NCBI RefSeq assembly: GCF_900141815.1
Contig: NZ_FQYR01000002.1
Coordinates: 659,091-723,090 of the forward strand
Source: Rubritalea squalenifaciens DSM 18772
GTDB lineage: Bacteria > Verrucomicrobiota > Verrucomicrobiia > Verrucomicrobiales > Akkermansiaceae
DNA length: 64,000 nt
Reading direction: 5' to 3'
The notes beneath the pieces were generated by a model, which did no database searches, was not told the DNA's origin, and saw only the letters and a list, made by a program, of their open reading frames with translations. Positions 54,745 to 63,093 of the stretch are shown here, piece by piece. The position numbers and the translations under genes are program-made. Within the stretch, counting starts at the first letter, position 1. Each line of letters begins with the position of its first letter.

Positions 54745-57648
54745 ATGTTACTAAATTTTAATCTTCTAGGCGTTCTGACTTTAACTTGTGTATTGAGCTT
54801 TTCTACACAATTGCAGGCCAGTTATGGGCTGTGGGAAAAGAAGTATGGAGTGGATGCATTAGTAGAAGGGGAAGACAGTGACAACGATGGGATAACGGAT
54901 TTTGATGAGCGTAAGGCTGGAACTGATCCATATGATGCAGAATCAGCACTGGCGATAGATAGACAGGAGATCGGAGGGTCGAAACGTTATCTCTTGTGGC
55001 CGTCAGCTTATGGAGTCTCTTATCAAGTAGAGTACAATAAAAGCCTGAGTGCAGAAACTTGGGAATCTCTGGGGCAAGTGATGACAGGAGATGGTGGACA
55101 GCTGAGTCTTGTATTGGAAGGTGAAGAGGAAGAAGCGGCTTTTTATCGGGTGAAGACTGTGAGTCGTTTGCCAGAGGGGACAGGGGTCAGCAGCTTGGAT
55201 GAGCTTCCAGACAGTGACCAGGACGGCATCGCGGATGTTCATGAATATCTGATGGGAGCTGACCCCGTGATCAATGCAGCCAATGTTCTCCACCCCTCCA
55301 TTATCGATTCACCGGTCACGAAACTCAGATGGCAGAGTGAGAAGGGTAAAATTTATCAACTTTATAAGCGGCAGTCTGGGGGAGAATGGAAAACTGAGGG
55401 AGCAAAGCGTAAAGGGTCAGGTCAGCAGATTACGGTGATTGTGGAACAAGATTTGGGCGCCGAATATTTACTGGATGCCGAAGATCTAGACAGCGACGGT
55501 GACGGAGTCACTGATTGGGAAGAGTATGAGATTGGCTTGGATCCTTTCTTGGCCACCACAGACCCAAGAAGCGGTGACGATTCTGCGGTGGTTCAGCAGA
55601 GACTTAATGTTCAGACGGAAACTGTGGCTGTCGAAATAGTTGACCCGGTGGCTAACGTCTCAGACTTAAGTCCAGCGAAGATCAGAGTGAGACGCGTTGG
55701 TGGTGGAGTAGATAAGATTTCTTTTACTTATGCGATTAGTGGTACGGCTGTCCCAGATACAGACTATATGGCTCTGAGTGGCGAGGCTGAGATCCCCTTT
55801 GGTGGAGAGTATGTGGATTTGGAAGTTCAGCCTCTGGCGCAGTCACAGCTCACTAGTTTCAGGACAGTGTATGTGAATGTTCAAGCGAATGGATTTCATT
55901 TTGATGGCTCTACGGTGGGTAAAGTGCATTTGATCCGAGAGCTTTCTTTGAACGTCAGAGACTATGGAGCGGTAGGGGACGGCTATACCGATGATACACA
56001 GGCAATCCAGGCGGCAATCAACGCGTTGGAGGCTGACTCAAGTAAAAATACCCTCTATTTCCCAGCAGGGAAATACCGTCTGGCAACCAGAAAATTTGGA
56101 GATGAGACATATTATGGTCGCTATAAGCATCTCAAACTCGGGGAGACAGACCTGGCCAATAGGGATCTTGTGATTCGGGGTGAACCTGGCGCTGTGTTGT
56201 ATTCAGACGTCAGTCCGAAGAGGTCCCACATTCTTGTAGCGATGGCGAGTTTTAGAAGTCTGGCGGTTTATGATATAAGCTTTGAAAAGAGCAAAACGCC
56301 TCTAGAGGCTGGACCAGCGGATGGAGCCGACGGAGTCTCTCTCGTGCGTGTTGATTCTCGTGATGTCTACGAGATCCGCTTTGAGGACTGTACGTTTAAC
56401 AACTGTCACGGAGCCTTGGCTACTTATGGACGGGGCACAGACACTCGCGGTAATTGTAAGAATTTGATCTTACAAAGATGTAGGGTGCTTAACCCCTATG
56501 GTACGAATACTACAGACATAGGCTCTCACTGGGGAGGAGGCCAGCAAATCGTTATTCGGGCATGGGTAAAGCGAGCTGTCTACGAAAGTTGCATTTTTGA
56601 GGGTGGGGGAGAGGACATGAGTGACCATTATTATTGTCCTGCGGGGCGACTAAAGGACGGGTGTCATTTTGGCAATCCTCTCAGATTGGAATTCTATAAT
56701 AATATTGTGCGCAAGATGGGGGTCGAGGCTGTATTTCAAACGAATAAATCAACCTACATGACCACTACCGAGGAGGCGTTTGAAATACCCCCGGCAGATG
56801 GCACCACGGTGGTCTCGATTCAGGTCATGCGAGAGTCATCGAGCTATGTCGCAGGTCAGTTGATCTCTATACGCAGGCCTCATGATGGAGTGACTCCGGG
56901 CAAAAACAATATTTTCAGAATTGTCGGTTATACGGATTCATCATCGCAGCTCAGTTTTGTAAATGATGGATATGAGGGTAATGATGCGCCTGGGACATTC
57001 ATGAAAAAGAGTAAGCCCGTCTATTTACAGGTAGACAGTGGAAATTATGCGGATATCCGTCACAATTATGTGGATGGCCGTTTGCCACATGGTGCGGAGT
57101 ATACTAATGGAGCTGGAATCGTACTCGCTACGAAAGGACGGATTAGTGATAATGTGGTGGTAGGCTTTACGACGGGCCTCTTATGTTACCAGGAGGCAGC
57201 TACACCAGTCTTCCCGGGTATTGATGGGGTGCTGATGTGTAACAATTTCATTGAGATGAGGGATCCGTCACAGGGGAGTAGTGGCTTTAAATACGGAATA
57301 TCCACCTTCTCTAGTGGTGCATTGATTTCTTCAAATACGATTGTAAGTCCTATTAGTGTGAAATCTACCGGTATAGCTCTCAGAGGAAATGATACCGTTG
57401 TGCGGGACAACATTATCCAGTGTGTGCAGAAAGTGGTGAATGGCTACTACAGTGATCAACGATCTACTGGAATACTTGTTGGGAATGAGTCTAACCTTGT
57501 TAATATCATGTCAAATACGACACGGAATTTTGATGTGGGGGTCGGACCTTCACCCAACCAATGGACCTTGCACTATGTAAGTGGACATAACAGTGTCGAT
57601 GATGAAATGTCAGTTGATCATCACGGGTTGGTTGATCCTGAGGAATAA
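54745..57648 (+). CDS. Secreted pectate-lyase-fold protein with TSP3 and Calx-beta domains
   Basis: The 967-aa protein has a signal peptide (LLGVLTLTCVLSFSTQLQA) and three calcium-binding thrombospondin-3-type repeats: DSDNDGITDFDE (about residues 44-55), DSDQDGIADVHE (156-167) and DSDGDGVTDWEE (249-260). A Calx-beta domain (about 290-395) precedes a Pectate_lyase_3 parallel beta-helix from residue 404 (VRDYGAVGDGYTDDTQAIQA). It could cleave, epimerise or bind the exported polymer. Inside a biosynthetic locus, a trimming role like that of AlgL or AlgG is plausible but unproven. Confidence 0.88.
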   Translation: MLLNFNLLGVLTLTCVLSFSTQLQASYGLWEKKYGVDALVEGEDSDNDGITDFDERKAGTDPYDAESALAIDRQEIGGSKRYLLWPSAYGVSYQVEYNKSLSAETWESLGQVMTGDGGQLSLVLEGEEEEAAFYRVKTVSRLPEGTGVSSLDELPDSDQDGIADVHEYLMGADPVINAANVLHPSIIDSPVTKLRWQSEKGKIYQLYKRQSGGEWKTEGAKRKGSGQQITVIVEQDLGAEYLLDAEDLDSDGDGVTDWEEYEIGLDPFLATTDPRSGDDSAVVQQRLNVQTETVAVEIVDPVANVSDLSPAKIRVRRVGGGVDKISFTYAISGTAVPDTDYMALSGEAEIPFGGEYVDLEVQPLAQSQLTSFRTVYVNVQANGFHFDGSTVGKVHLIRELSLNVRDYGAVGDGYTDDTQAIQAAINALEADSSKNTLYFPAGKYRLATRKFGDETYYGRYKHLKLGETDLANRDLVIRGEPGAVLYSDVSPKRSHILVAMASFRSLAVYDISFEKSKTPLEAGPADGADGVSLVRVDSRDVYEIRFEDCTFNNCHGALATYGRGTDTRGNCKNLILQRCRVLNPYGTNTTDIGSHWGGGQQIVIRAWVKRAVYESCIFEGGGEDMSDHYYCPAGRLKDGCHFGNPLRLEFYNNIVRKMGVEAVFQTNKSTYMTTTEEAFEIPPADGTTVVSIQVMRESSSYVAGQLISIRRPHDGVTPGKNNIFRIVGYTDSSSQLSFVNDGYEGNDAPGTFMKKSKPVYLQVDSGNYADIRHNYVDGRLPHGAEYTNGAGIVLATKGRISDNVVVGFTTGLLCYQEAATPVFPGIDGVLMCNNFIEMRDPSQGSSGFKYGISTFSSGALISSNTIVSPISVKSTGIALRGNDTVVRDNIIQCVQKVVNGYYSDQRSTGILVGNESNLVNIMSNTTRNFDVGVGPSPNQWTLHYVSGHNSVDDEMSVDHHGLVDPEE

Positions 57649-57674
57649 ACCGACATAGGCTTCATGTGTCGGTT
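57648..57674 (+). other. Hairpin after the lyase-fold gene
   Basis: AACCGACA (57648-57655) pairs with TGTCGGTT (57667-57674). No T-tract follows, so it is probably a weak or Rho-assisted stop, or a processing site within the operon. Confidence 0.45.
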
Positions 57675-57717
57675 GATAGATTAATGTGGCTGTGGTATTT
57701 TCGCGTTTAATTTGAAT

Positions 57718-58512
57718 ATGTTCGATCACAAGGTAAAAAGTTTTATCCACCAATTCAGGCAAAGCCCTCGTTATGCTATACGGCGGTTAGTTGGATATTT
57801 TCAACCTCCCCTCTATTTATTTCAAATGGGTAAGGTGGGCTCCAATACCCACATGAATACCCTGCAGCTGCAGTATCGAATCTATCATAGCCATACTGCT
57901 GAAGATTTTATAAGTAAGCTAGAGCGCAACAATAATAACGAGCAGGTAATAGAGCTTATAACGGCCACACGAGATCCAGTGAGTAGGAAGGTATCGACCT
58001 TTTTTCAGAACATAATAGATGGGCCATATGACTATGCGTTTGGTAGCCAAGAAAAAGTGCTAGATGCGGGGATGGACGAATTGTTGAGACGTTTTCAAAC
58101 CTGGCAGGAGGGAATTGAAGAGGCGACAGGCTGGTTTGATAAGCATTTTTTTAGTGCCACTGGAATTGATGTTTATGCCAATCCTTTCGAAAAAGATAAA
58201 GGCTGGCAGATCATTGAGCAGGGGAAGTGGCGTGTGCTAATTCTGCGGTATGAGGACATTTCCGTCAACCATGTCGATGCGCTGAATGATTTTGTGAGTA
58301 GGCGTTACGGGGATAGAGTTACATATAAGGAACTCAAAAGTAAGAATCTGTCGTCAGGTAAATGGTACTCAGGTTTAATGAAGACTTTCTATGAGCAGAT
58401 TAAGTTTTCACAAGAAGAAATGGCGGCCGCCTATGATTCTAAATATGCACATCATTTCTATTCCGATGATGAGTTGAGGAAGATGAAAGCACGATGGAAT
58501 CATCAGGGATGA
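57718..58512 (+). CDS. NKWYS-type putative sulfotransferase (capsule synthesis family)
   Basis: The 264-aa protein matches the putative capsular polysaccharide synthesis family named for the motif NKWYS; here it reads NLSSGKWYS (about residues 210-218). It also has FQMGKVGSNT (36-44), which resembles the 5'-phosphosulfate loop of PAPS-dependent sulfotransferases, and TRDPVSRKVSTF, which resembles the 3'-phosphate site. With cysC, cysD and cysN in the same locus, transfer of sulfate to the polymer is the best reading. I chose the ATG at 57718 over the TTG at 57712. Confidence 0.85.
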   Translation: MFDHKVKSFIHQFRQSPRYAIRRLVGYFQPPLYLFQMGKVGSNTHMNTLQLQYRIYHSHTAEDFISKLERNNNNEQVIELITATRDPVSRKVSTFFQNIIDGPYDYAFGSQEKVLDAGMDELLRRFQTWQEGIEEATGWFDKHFFSATGIDVYANPFEKDKGWQIIEQGKWRVLILRYEDISVNHVDALNDFVSRRYGDRVTYKELKSKNLSSGKWYSGLMKTFYEQIKFSQEEMAAAYDSKYAHHFYSDDELRKMKARWNHQG

Positions 58513-58607
58513 GTAAATTATTAGAGAGAGCTTTTCTCTGAGAGATTTGACTAGGGTTAGAAACGCTTGAATTGGCCATGAGTAAGGTAAATCCGCGGTG
58601 ACGTCGA

Positions 58608-59960
58608 ATGGTCACTCATTCATTAGTATCAGTTGATTTGGAAACAAAGACCATAGACCCTAGAGTAGAGGCAGTGTTCGCTGTCTGCAGTGCGTTGAAG
58701 CAAGAGGGGCTGAGCTATGTGTTTCTGAGAGGGTTTGAGGGGCTTCCGCAAGAGTTGGAAAACGATGCGGATCTTCTCTTCAGCACTGGAGAGAGAGGGA
58801 AGGCCATCAAGTTGGTCAATGTAGCACTGTCGCAGCTCGGATGGAAGGAGGTACAGCAGCTGGAGTTTAGTCCGATCTCCGTGACCTATGCTTTGGGCGA
58901 GGAGATAGGCTCCGTAAAGTTAGTGATCGATTATTTTGAGCATATTGAATGGCATTACCTGCCCTACATGCGGAGTGGTTCAGTGCTGGAGCATGCAGTG
59001 ATTGTAGATGGTTTGTCGGTGCCTGGTACTGCGGATAGGTGCTTCATGAATGTCGTCAATCGCCTATTATATTCATCTGAGGTGAGGGAAAAGCATCGTT
59101 CACTATATGAAGCGCTGGAAAGTTCTAAGGAAAGAGAGCGTTTTGCTAGCCTGAGTCACGCGTCTTTTGGAAAAGATGTTGCGGCCCAGTTTATTCAATT
59201 GGTAGAGCAAGGGCACTGGGATGACTTGGAGGGGCGCGCAGATTCATTCAGGAGAGCGGTGAAGTCACAGGCGTGGCGGCATCGCTTTGCTGATAGCTTC
59301 AGTGGCCTCTGGAGATATTGGCGAAGAGTTCTCAAGAGGATGATAAGTCCTCCTGGGGTATTTATCGTATTCGAAGGTGCAGATGGGGTGGGGAAATCCA
59401 GCGTGATCAGGAAGGCCATGACGGCTTTGCCGGAAGTTCTCTGTGTGAAAGAGCCTGTCATGTTCCATTGGAAGCCACGTAGGAAGGCCTTTGGTAATTC
59501 ATTGGAGCCAAACTCAGCGGTTGATCCCCGTAGTTCTGAGAAACGAGGGAAATTGCTGTCCCTGTGTTATCTGGCTTATCACTGGTTAGGTTTTTGGGCT
59601 GGCTGGCTGACAGGGATTTACCCACGCCTGATACGTAATCAGCTCGTGGTTGGTGATCGTTACATTTATGATATGTACTTTGATCCCGAGCGTTTCCGCT
59701 TGGATGTTCCGGAGTGGGTGCTAGACCTGTTAGTAAAATGTCTGCCGCGCCCTCATTTACTGATCTCGCTCCTGGGGTCACCGGAAATTATCCGAGCAAG
59801 AAAGCAGGAGCTCAGTTTGGAGGAGATTAGTCACTACCAGGATAAATTGGAGGAGTTCGGTCGCGGTAAGAGATGGTGTCTGACTCTGGATGCCAACGCT
59901 TCACTCGAAGAGGTGGTGCAAGAGCTGGTATCAAAGGTGCGTGAAGCTACGGTGAAATGA
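58608..59960 (+). CDS. Fusion of a nucleotidyltransferase-like domain and a thymidylate-kinase-like domain
   Basis: The 450-aa protein has an N-terminal part (about 1-160) with ENDADLLFST (Asp-x-Asp), as in nucleotidyltransferase-fold proteins. The C-terminal part (from about 250) is a P-loop kinase: FIVFEGADGVGKSS (P-loop at 257-265), then VVGDRYIYDMYFDP and a lid region. Such kinases are related to thymidylate kinase and recur in polysaccharide loci with unknown substrates. The fusion looks real because there is no stop or frameshift between the parts. It overlaps the next gene by 4 bp. Confidence 0.82.
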   Translation: MVTHSLVSVDLETKTIDPRVEAVFAVCSALKQEGLSYVFLRGFEGLPQELENDADLLFSTGERGKAIKLVNVALSQLGWKEVQQLEFSPISVTYALGEEIGSVKLVIDYFEHIEWHYLPYMRSGSVLEHAVIVDGLSVPGTADRCFMNVVNRLLYSSEVREKHRSLYEALESSKERERFASLSHASFGKDVAAQFIQLVEQGHWDDLEGRADSFRRAVKSQAWRHRFADSFSGLWRYWRRVLKRMISPPGVFIVFEGADGVGKSSVIRKAMTALPEVLCVKEPVMFHWKPRRKAFGNSLEPNSAVDPRSSEKRGKLLSLCYLAYHWLGFWAGWLTGIYPRLIRNQLVVGDRYIYDMYFDPERFRLDVPEWVLDLLVKCLPRPHLLISLLGSPEIIRARKQELSLEEISHYQDKLEEFGRGKRWCLTLDANASLEEVVQELVSKVREATVK

Positions 59961-61195
59961 AGGTGTTTTTGTCTGCGTATGCATGTGCTCCCCATCGAGG
60001 TTCGGAGCAGGGAGTAGGCTGGAGGTGGACCGAAGGTTTGTCGGATAGGGTGGAACTGACGGTTTTGACGCGAAGAAGTAAAAGGCAGTCCATCGAGGAG
60101 GCTGTGTTGGCTGCCCCTGAAGAAAGTCCTTTGAGACGGGTGCAGTTCATCTATTGTGATCTGCCTCGCGTTTTTACCTGGTTGAAAAAGAAAGGCATCT
60201 TGCCCACGCTCGTCTACTACATCATTTGGCAAGTTCTCGTAGCTACGAGATATCGAGAGGAGGCCAATCAGCACGACCTTGTGCATCACCTGACTTTCTG
60301 CAGCATCCTCTGTCCCGGTTTCTGGCGTGTTGATCATGCCAAGTTTGTTGTCGGTCCGGTCGGTGGACCGATAGTTCCCGAAGCATTTCTGCCATTGTTC
60401 GGCAGATTGGGTGGTCTCGTGCAGAGAGGCAGGGCATGGGTCGTCAGGAATTTCGATAAAATCCCGACTATAAAGGAGACTTATCTTAAAGCGAGTGTGG
60501 TGGTGCCGGCCAATACAGATACACAGTTGATCTTGCAGTCAGCCGGAATCGGGACAAGCGAGGTCTTGCTGGACACAGGGTGCCCGGATGTTCCTGCGGA
60601 TGTGATCAGGCCGACTTCGAGTGCTGGTGAGCCTGTCAGGTTTGTCTATGCTGGACGGCTGGAAAGACGGAAAGGTCTGGAGCTGCAATTGAGAGCTCTG
60701 GCCAAGGCTCGTCTTCTTCTCGACGGGGAAAAGGAGGTTACTTTGAATATCATTGGTGGCGGACCTGATGAATCCAGGCTGAAAGGCTTGGCTGCTCAGT
60801 TAGGTCTATCAAAAGCGGTCACCTTTTCAGGAGCCATCTCTAGAGATGAGGTTCTGAGGAGTTACACGAAGGCTGACGTATTTTTGTTTACTAGTATTCG
60901 GGATACCTCCGCTAGCGTGAACCTTGAGGCCATGGCATGTGGTTTACCTATTGTTTGTTTGTCACATCAGGGAGTCGCTGAAATCACGAGTGAGGACACG
61001 GCGATCAGACTAGAACCCAAAGATATCGAGGGATCCATAGACGATTTAGCGCAAGCGATCGTGAATATTTCACAGGATGATGACTTGAGGCAGCAAATGG
61101 GCTTAAGGGCTCGACAGAGGGCTAGCGAAAAGTTCTCATGGGAAACTAAGTTTGATCGCATGATGAACTACTATGCTGAAGCGACGCAAAGATAA
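59957..61195 (+). CDS. Glycosyltransferase family 4
   Basis: The 412-aa GT-B protein shows the N-terminal AYACAPHRGSEQGVGWRW, then GRLERRKGLELQLRAL (donor domain start, about residue 230), IIGGGPDESRLKGL and EAMACGLPIVCLSHQGVAEI with the E-x7-E donor motif in variant form. It transfers a sugar from an NDP donor with retention. It overlaps the fusion gene upstream and is followed by a GT2. Confidence 0.93.
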   Translation: MKVFLSAYACAPHRGSEQGVGWRWTEGLSDRVELTVLTRRSKRQSIEEAVLAAPEESPLRRVQFIYCDLPRVFTWLKKKGILPTLVYYIIWQVLVATRYREEANQHDLVHHLTFCSILCPGFWRVDHAKFVVGPVGGPIVPEAFLPLFGRLGGLVQRGRAWVVRNFDKIPTIKETYLKASVVVPANTDTQLILQSAGIGTSEVLLDTGCPDVPADVIRPTSSAGEPVRFVYAGRLERRKGLELQLRALAKARLLLDGEKEVTLNIIGGGPDESRLKGLAAQLGLSKAVTFSGAISRDEVLRSYTKADVFLFTSIRDTSASVNLEAMACGLPIVCLSHQGVAEITSEDTAIRLEPKDIEGSIDDLAQAIVNISQDDDLRQQMGLRARQRASEKFSWETKFDRMMNYYAEATQR

Positions 61196-61210
61196 CCCAA
61201 GCGAGAGATT

Positions 61211-62038
61211 GTGAGCAGAGAAAACCCACTGATTACGATAGTGACGCCCAGCTACAATTATTCCGAATATATCGAGGAATGCTTGGAGAGTGTGAAGCGG
61301 CAGCAAGGAGTGGAATTCGAGCATCTGATTTTTGATGCCGGGTCAACCGATGGGACTCTGGATATCATCCGGAAGTATGAGCACGTGAAACTCGTGGTCG
61401 AGCCTGACAAGGGGATGTCGGATGCCATCAACAAGGGCTTTCAGGCTGCCAAGGGGAAGTGGGTCATGTGGCTGAACACGGATGACCGCTTAAAGCCGGA
61501 TGCTCTTTTAAGGTTCAAGGATTTTGCAGAGAGGCACCCTGAAGCCGATGTTATTTACGGGGCCTGGGATTTTATCGATAAGAAAGGGGGCTTCATGCGC
61601 ACTATGCAGGTCTTCCCGTTTAAGAAGCTGATGCTCTGCCACTATGGGTGCTACATTGGCTCTACGTCTACTTTCTTGAAAAGAGAGACCACCATCAGCG
61701 AGGGACACTTGCTGAACATCAGATTCAAGTGTGTGATGGACGGTGAGTACTACAATAGACTGGCTGCTCTGGGTAAAAAGTTCATACACTTCCCGAGAGT
61801 CTTGGCAGATTTCCGCATGCATGGCGAAAATATCAGTCAGAGACATTTCGGTAAAGATGGAGTGGATGAGGCGCTCAGCCTGCAACTTTTCTTTGCCGAG
61901 TCACGTGCCATCCGCAGGGTCTATGGGATTTGTTTGTTCAAGTCGGACCACCTCAATTGTGTGGTGGATTGTATTCTCTTTTACCTTTTCAAGATGTATA
62001 AGCTTCCATTGAAGCTGCTAAACCAGCCTGAGAAGTGA
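61211..62038 (+). CDS. Glycosyltransferase family 2
   Basis: The 275-aa GT-A protein shows ITIVTPSYNYSEYIEECLES, FDAGSTDGTLDII and LNTDDRLKPDALL (the metal-binding Asp pair), then the acceptor region. It starts at a GTG. Its stop overlaps the next gene's GTG start by 4 bp, so the two are translationally coupled. Confidence 0.94.
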   Translation: MSRENPLITIVTPSYNYSEYIEECLESVKRQQGVEFEHLIFDAGSTDGTLDIIRKYEHVKLVVEPDKGMSDAINKGFQAAKGKWVMWLNTDDRLKPDALLRFKDFAERHPEADVIYGAWDFIDKKGGFMRTMQVFPFKKLMLCHYGCYIGSTSTFLKRETTISEGHLLNIRFKCVMDGEYYNRLAALGKKFIHFPRVLADFRMHGENISQRHFGKDGVDEALSLQLFFAESRAIRRVYGICLFKSDHLNCVVDCILFYLFKMYKLPLKLLNQPEK

Positions 62039-63093
62039 ATAGTTTCTGTAAGCAAGACCGGGAATTCCTGAAGTCCATTGAAGGGCAGGGGAGCATTGTC
62101 TCTGCCAACAAGTGTTACGGCTTGTCCAGGTATGGAAATTTGCTACTTGTCTTGCCGCAGGATAGGAAGCTCTCCTTGAAGACCCTGAGCCTCTATCAGC
62201 CGCAGAAGACCCTGGTGAAGGCTCTGGTAGTCTTGTTTACATGGTTTGTTAGATTGGGGGGAGTTAGGTTGCTCAAACCGATTTCTCTGGAGATCAGGGA
62301 GTCAAGTCCACTGGCGCACATTGCGGGGGATGGGCAGTTTGGCTTTCTACTTGGTAATCCTACAAGGGATGCCCGGCGACTCATCTGTCTCTATGAGAAA
62401 GACGGTCAGAGCCTCGTCGGGAAGTTTGGTGTCGGTGGGAGGTCCCGGGATACTGTGGTGAAAGAAATTGAAATTCTTCAGGGGGATGTTCGTGGTTTAG
62501 AAGGAGTGCCAGAAATTTTATCCTCTCAGATCGAAGATCAGTACGCCTATTACGCTGTGCCTTGGATGGATGGTCGTTCACCTTCGGTAAAGGATCAAGG
62601 TTATTTGTTAGATCTGCTGAGGTCCTGGGAGAGAGGAATCGCTAAAGTAGCTGTCAGGGAACTGCCGTTTTGGGAGGAGCTCTACAGAATGGTTGCTTCG
62701 AATGAAGAACGCGCAATCTTGGACGGATATGCTAATCTGAATTTGAGGGAATCCGTGATTCATGGAGATTTTACGCCTTGGAATGTGAAATGTCTGAGCC
62801 AAGGCGGGGTTGCGGTGTTAGACTGGGAATTTTGTAGACCTGATGGTGTAGCTGGTTTGGATGTGGCTCACTACCTGATCCAGCCCCTGATTCTCGTAAA
62901 GAAAATGTCAGCCTCTGAGGCTCTGAAGGCAGCATTGGAGTGGGGAGCAAATGAGGGCAGAGACTACCTGCATCATGCCGGCTGGGGGGGGCAAGTTCAG
63001 GCTTGGCTGGGCATCTACCTGTTCTATTCACACTACGTGTTGAAACTGAATCATCGTGATTTGATTGAATGCTGGAAAAAAGAAAGAGTGTAG
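62035..63093 (+). CDS. Aminoglycoside-phosphotransferase-fold (APH-like) kinase
   Basis: The 352-aa protein has a protein-kinase-like C-terminal half with the catalytic loop HGDFTPWN (about residues 243-250) and DWEF (about 263-266), as in APH/choline-kinase proteins. The N-terminal half is poorly conserved. In polysaccharide loci such proteins are thought to phosphorylate a sugar or lipid precursor. The gene overlaps both neighbours, at 62035-62038 and 63069-63093. Substrate unknown. Confidence 0.82.
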   Translation: MNSFCKQDREFLKSIEGQGSIVSANKCYGLSRYGNLLLVLPQDRKLSLKTLSLYQPQKTLVKALVVLFTWFVRLGGVRLLKPISLEIRESSPLAHIAGDGQFGFLLGNPTRDARRLICLYEKDGQSLVGKFGVGGRSRDTVVKEIEILQGDVRGLEGVPEILSSQIEDQYAYYAVPWMDGRSPSVKDQGYLLDLLRSWERGIAKVAVRELPFWEELYRMVASNEERAILDGYANLNLRESVIHGDFTPWNVKCLSQGGVAVLDWEFCRPDGVAGLDVAHYLIQPLILVKKMSASEALKAALEWGANEGRDYLHHAGWGGQVQAWLGIYLFYSHYVLKLNHRDLIECWKKERV

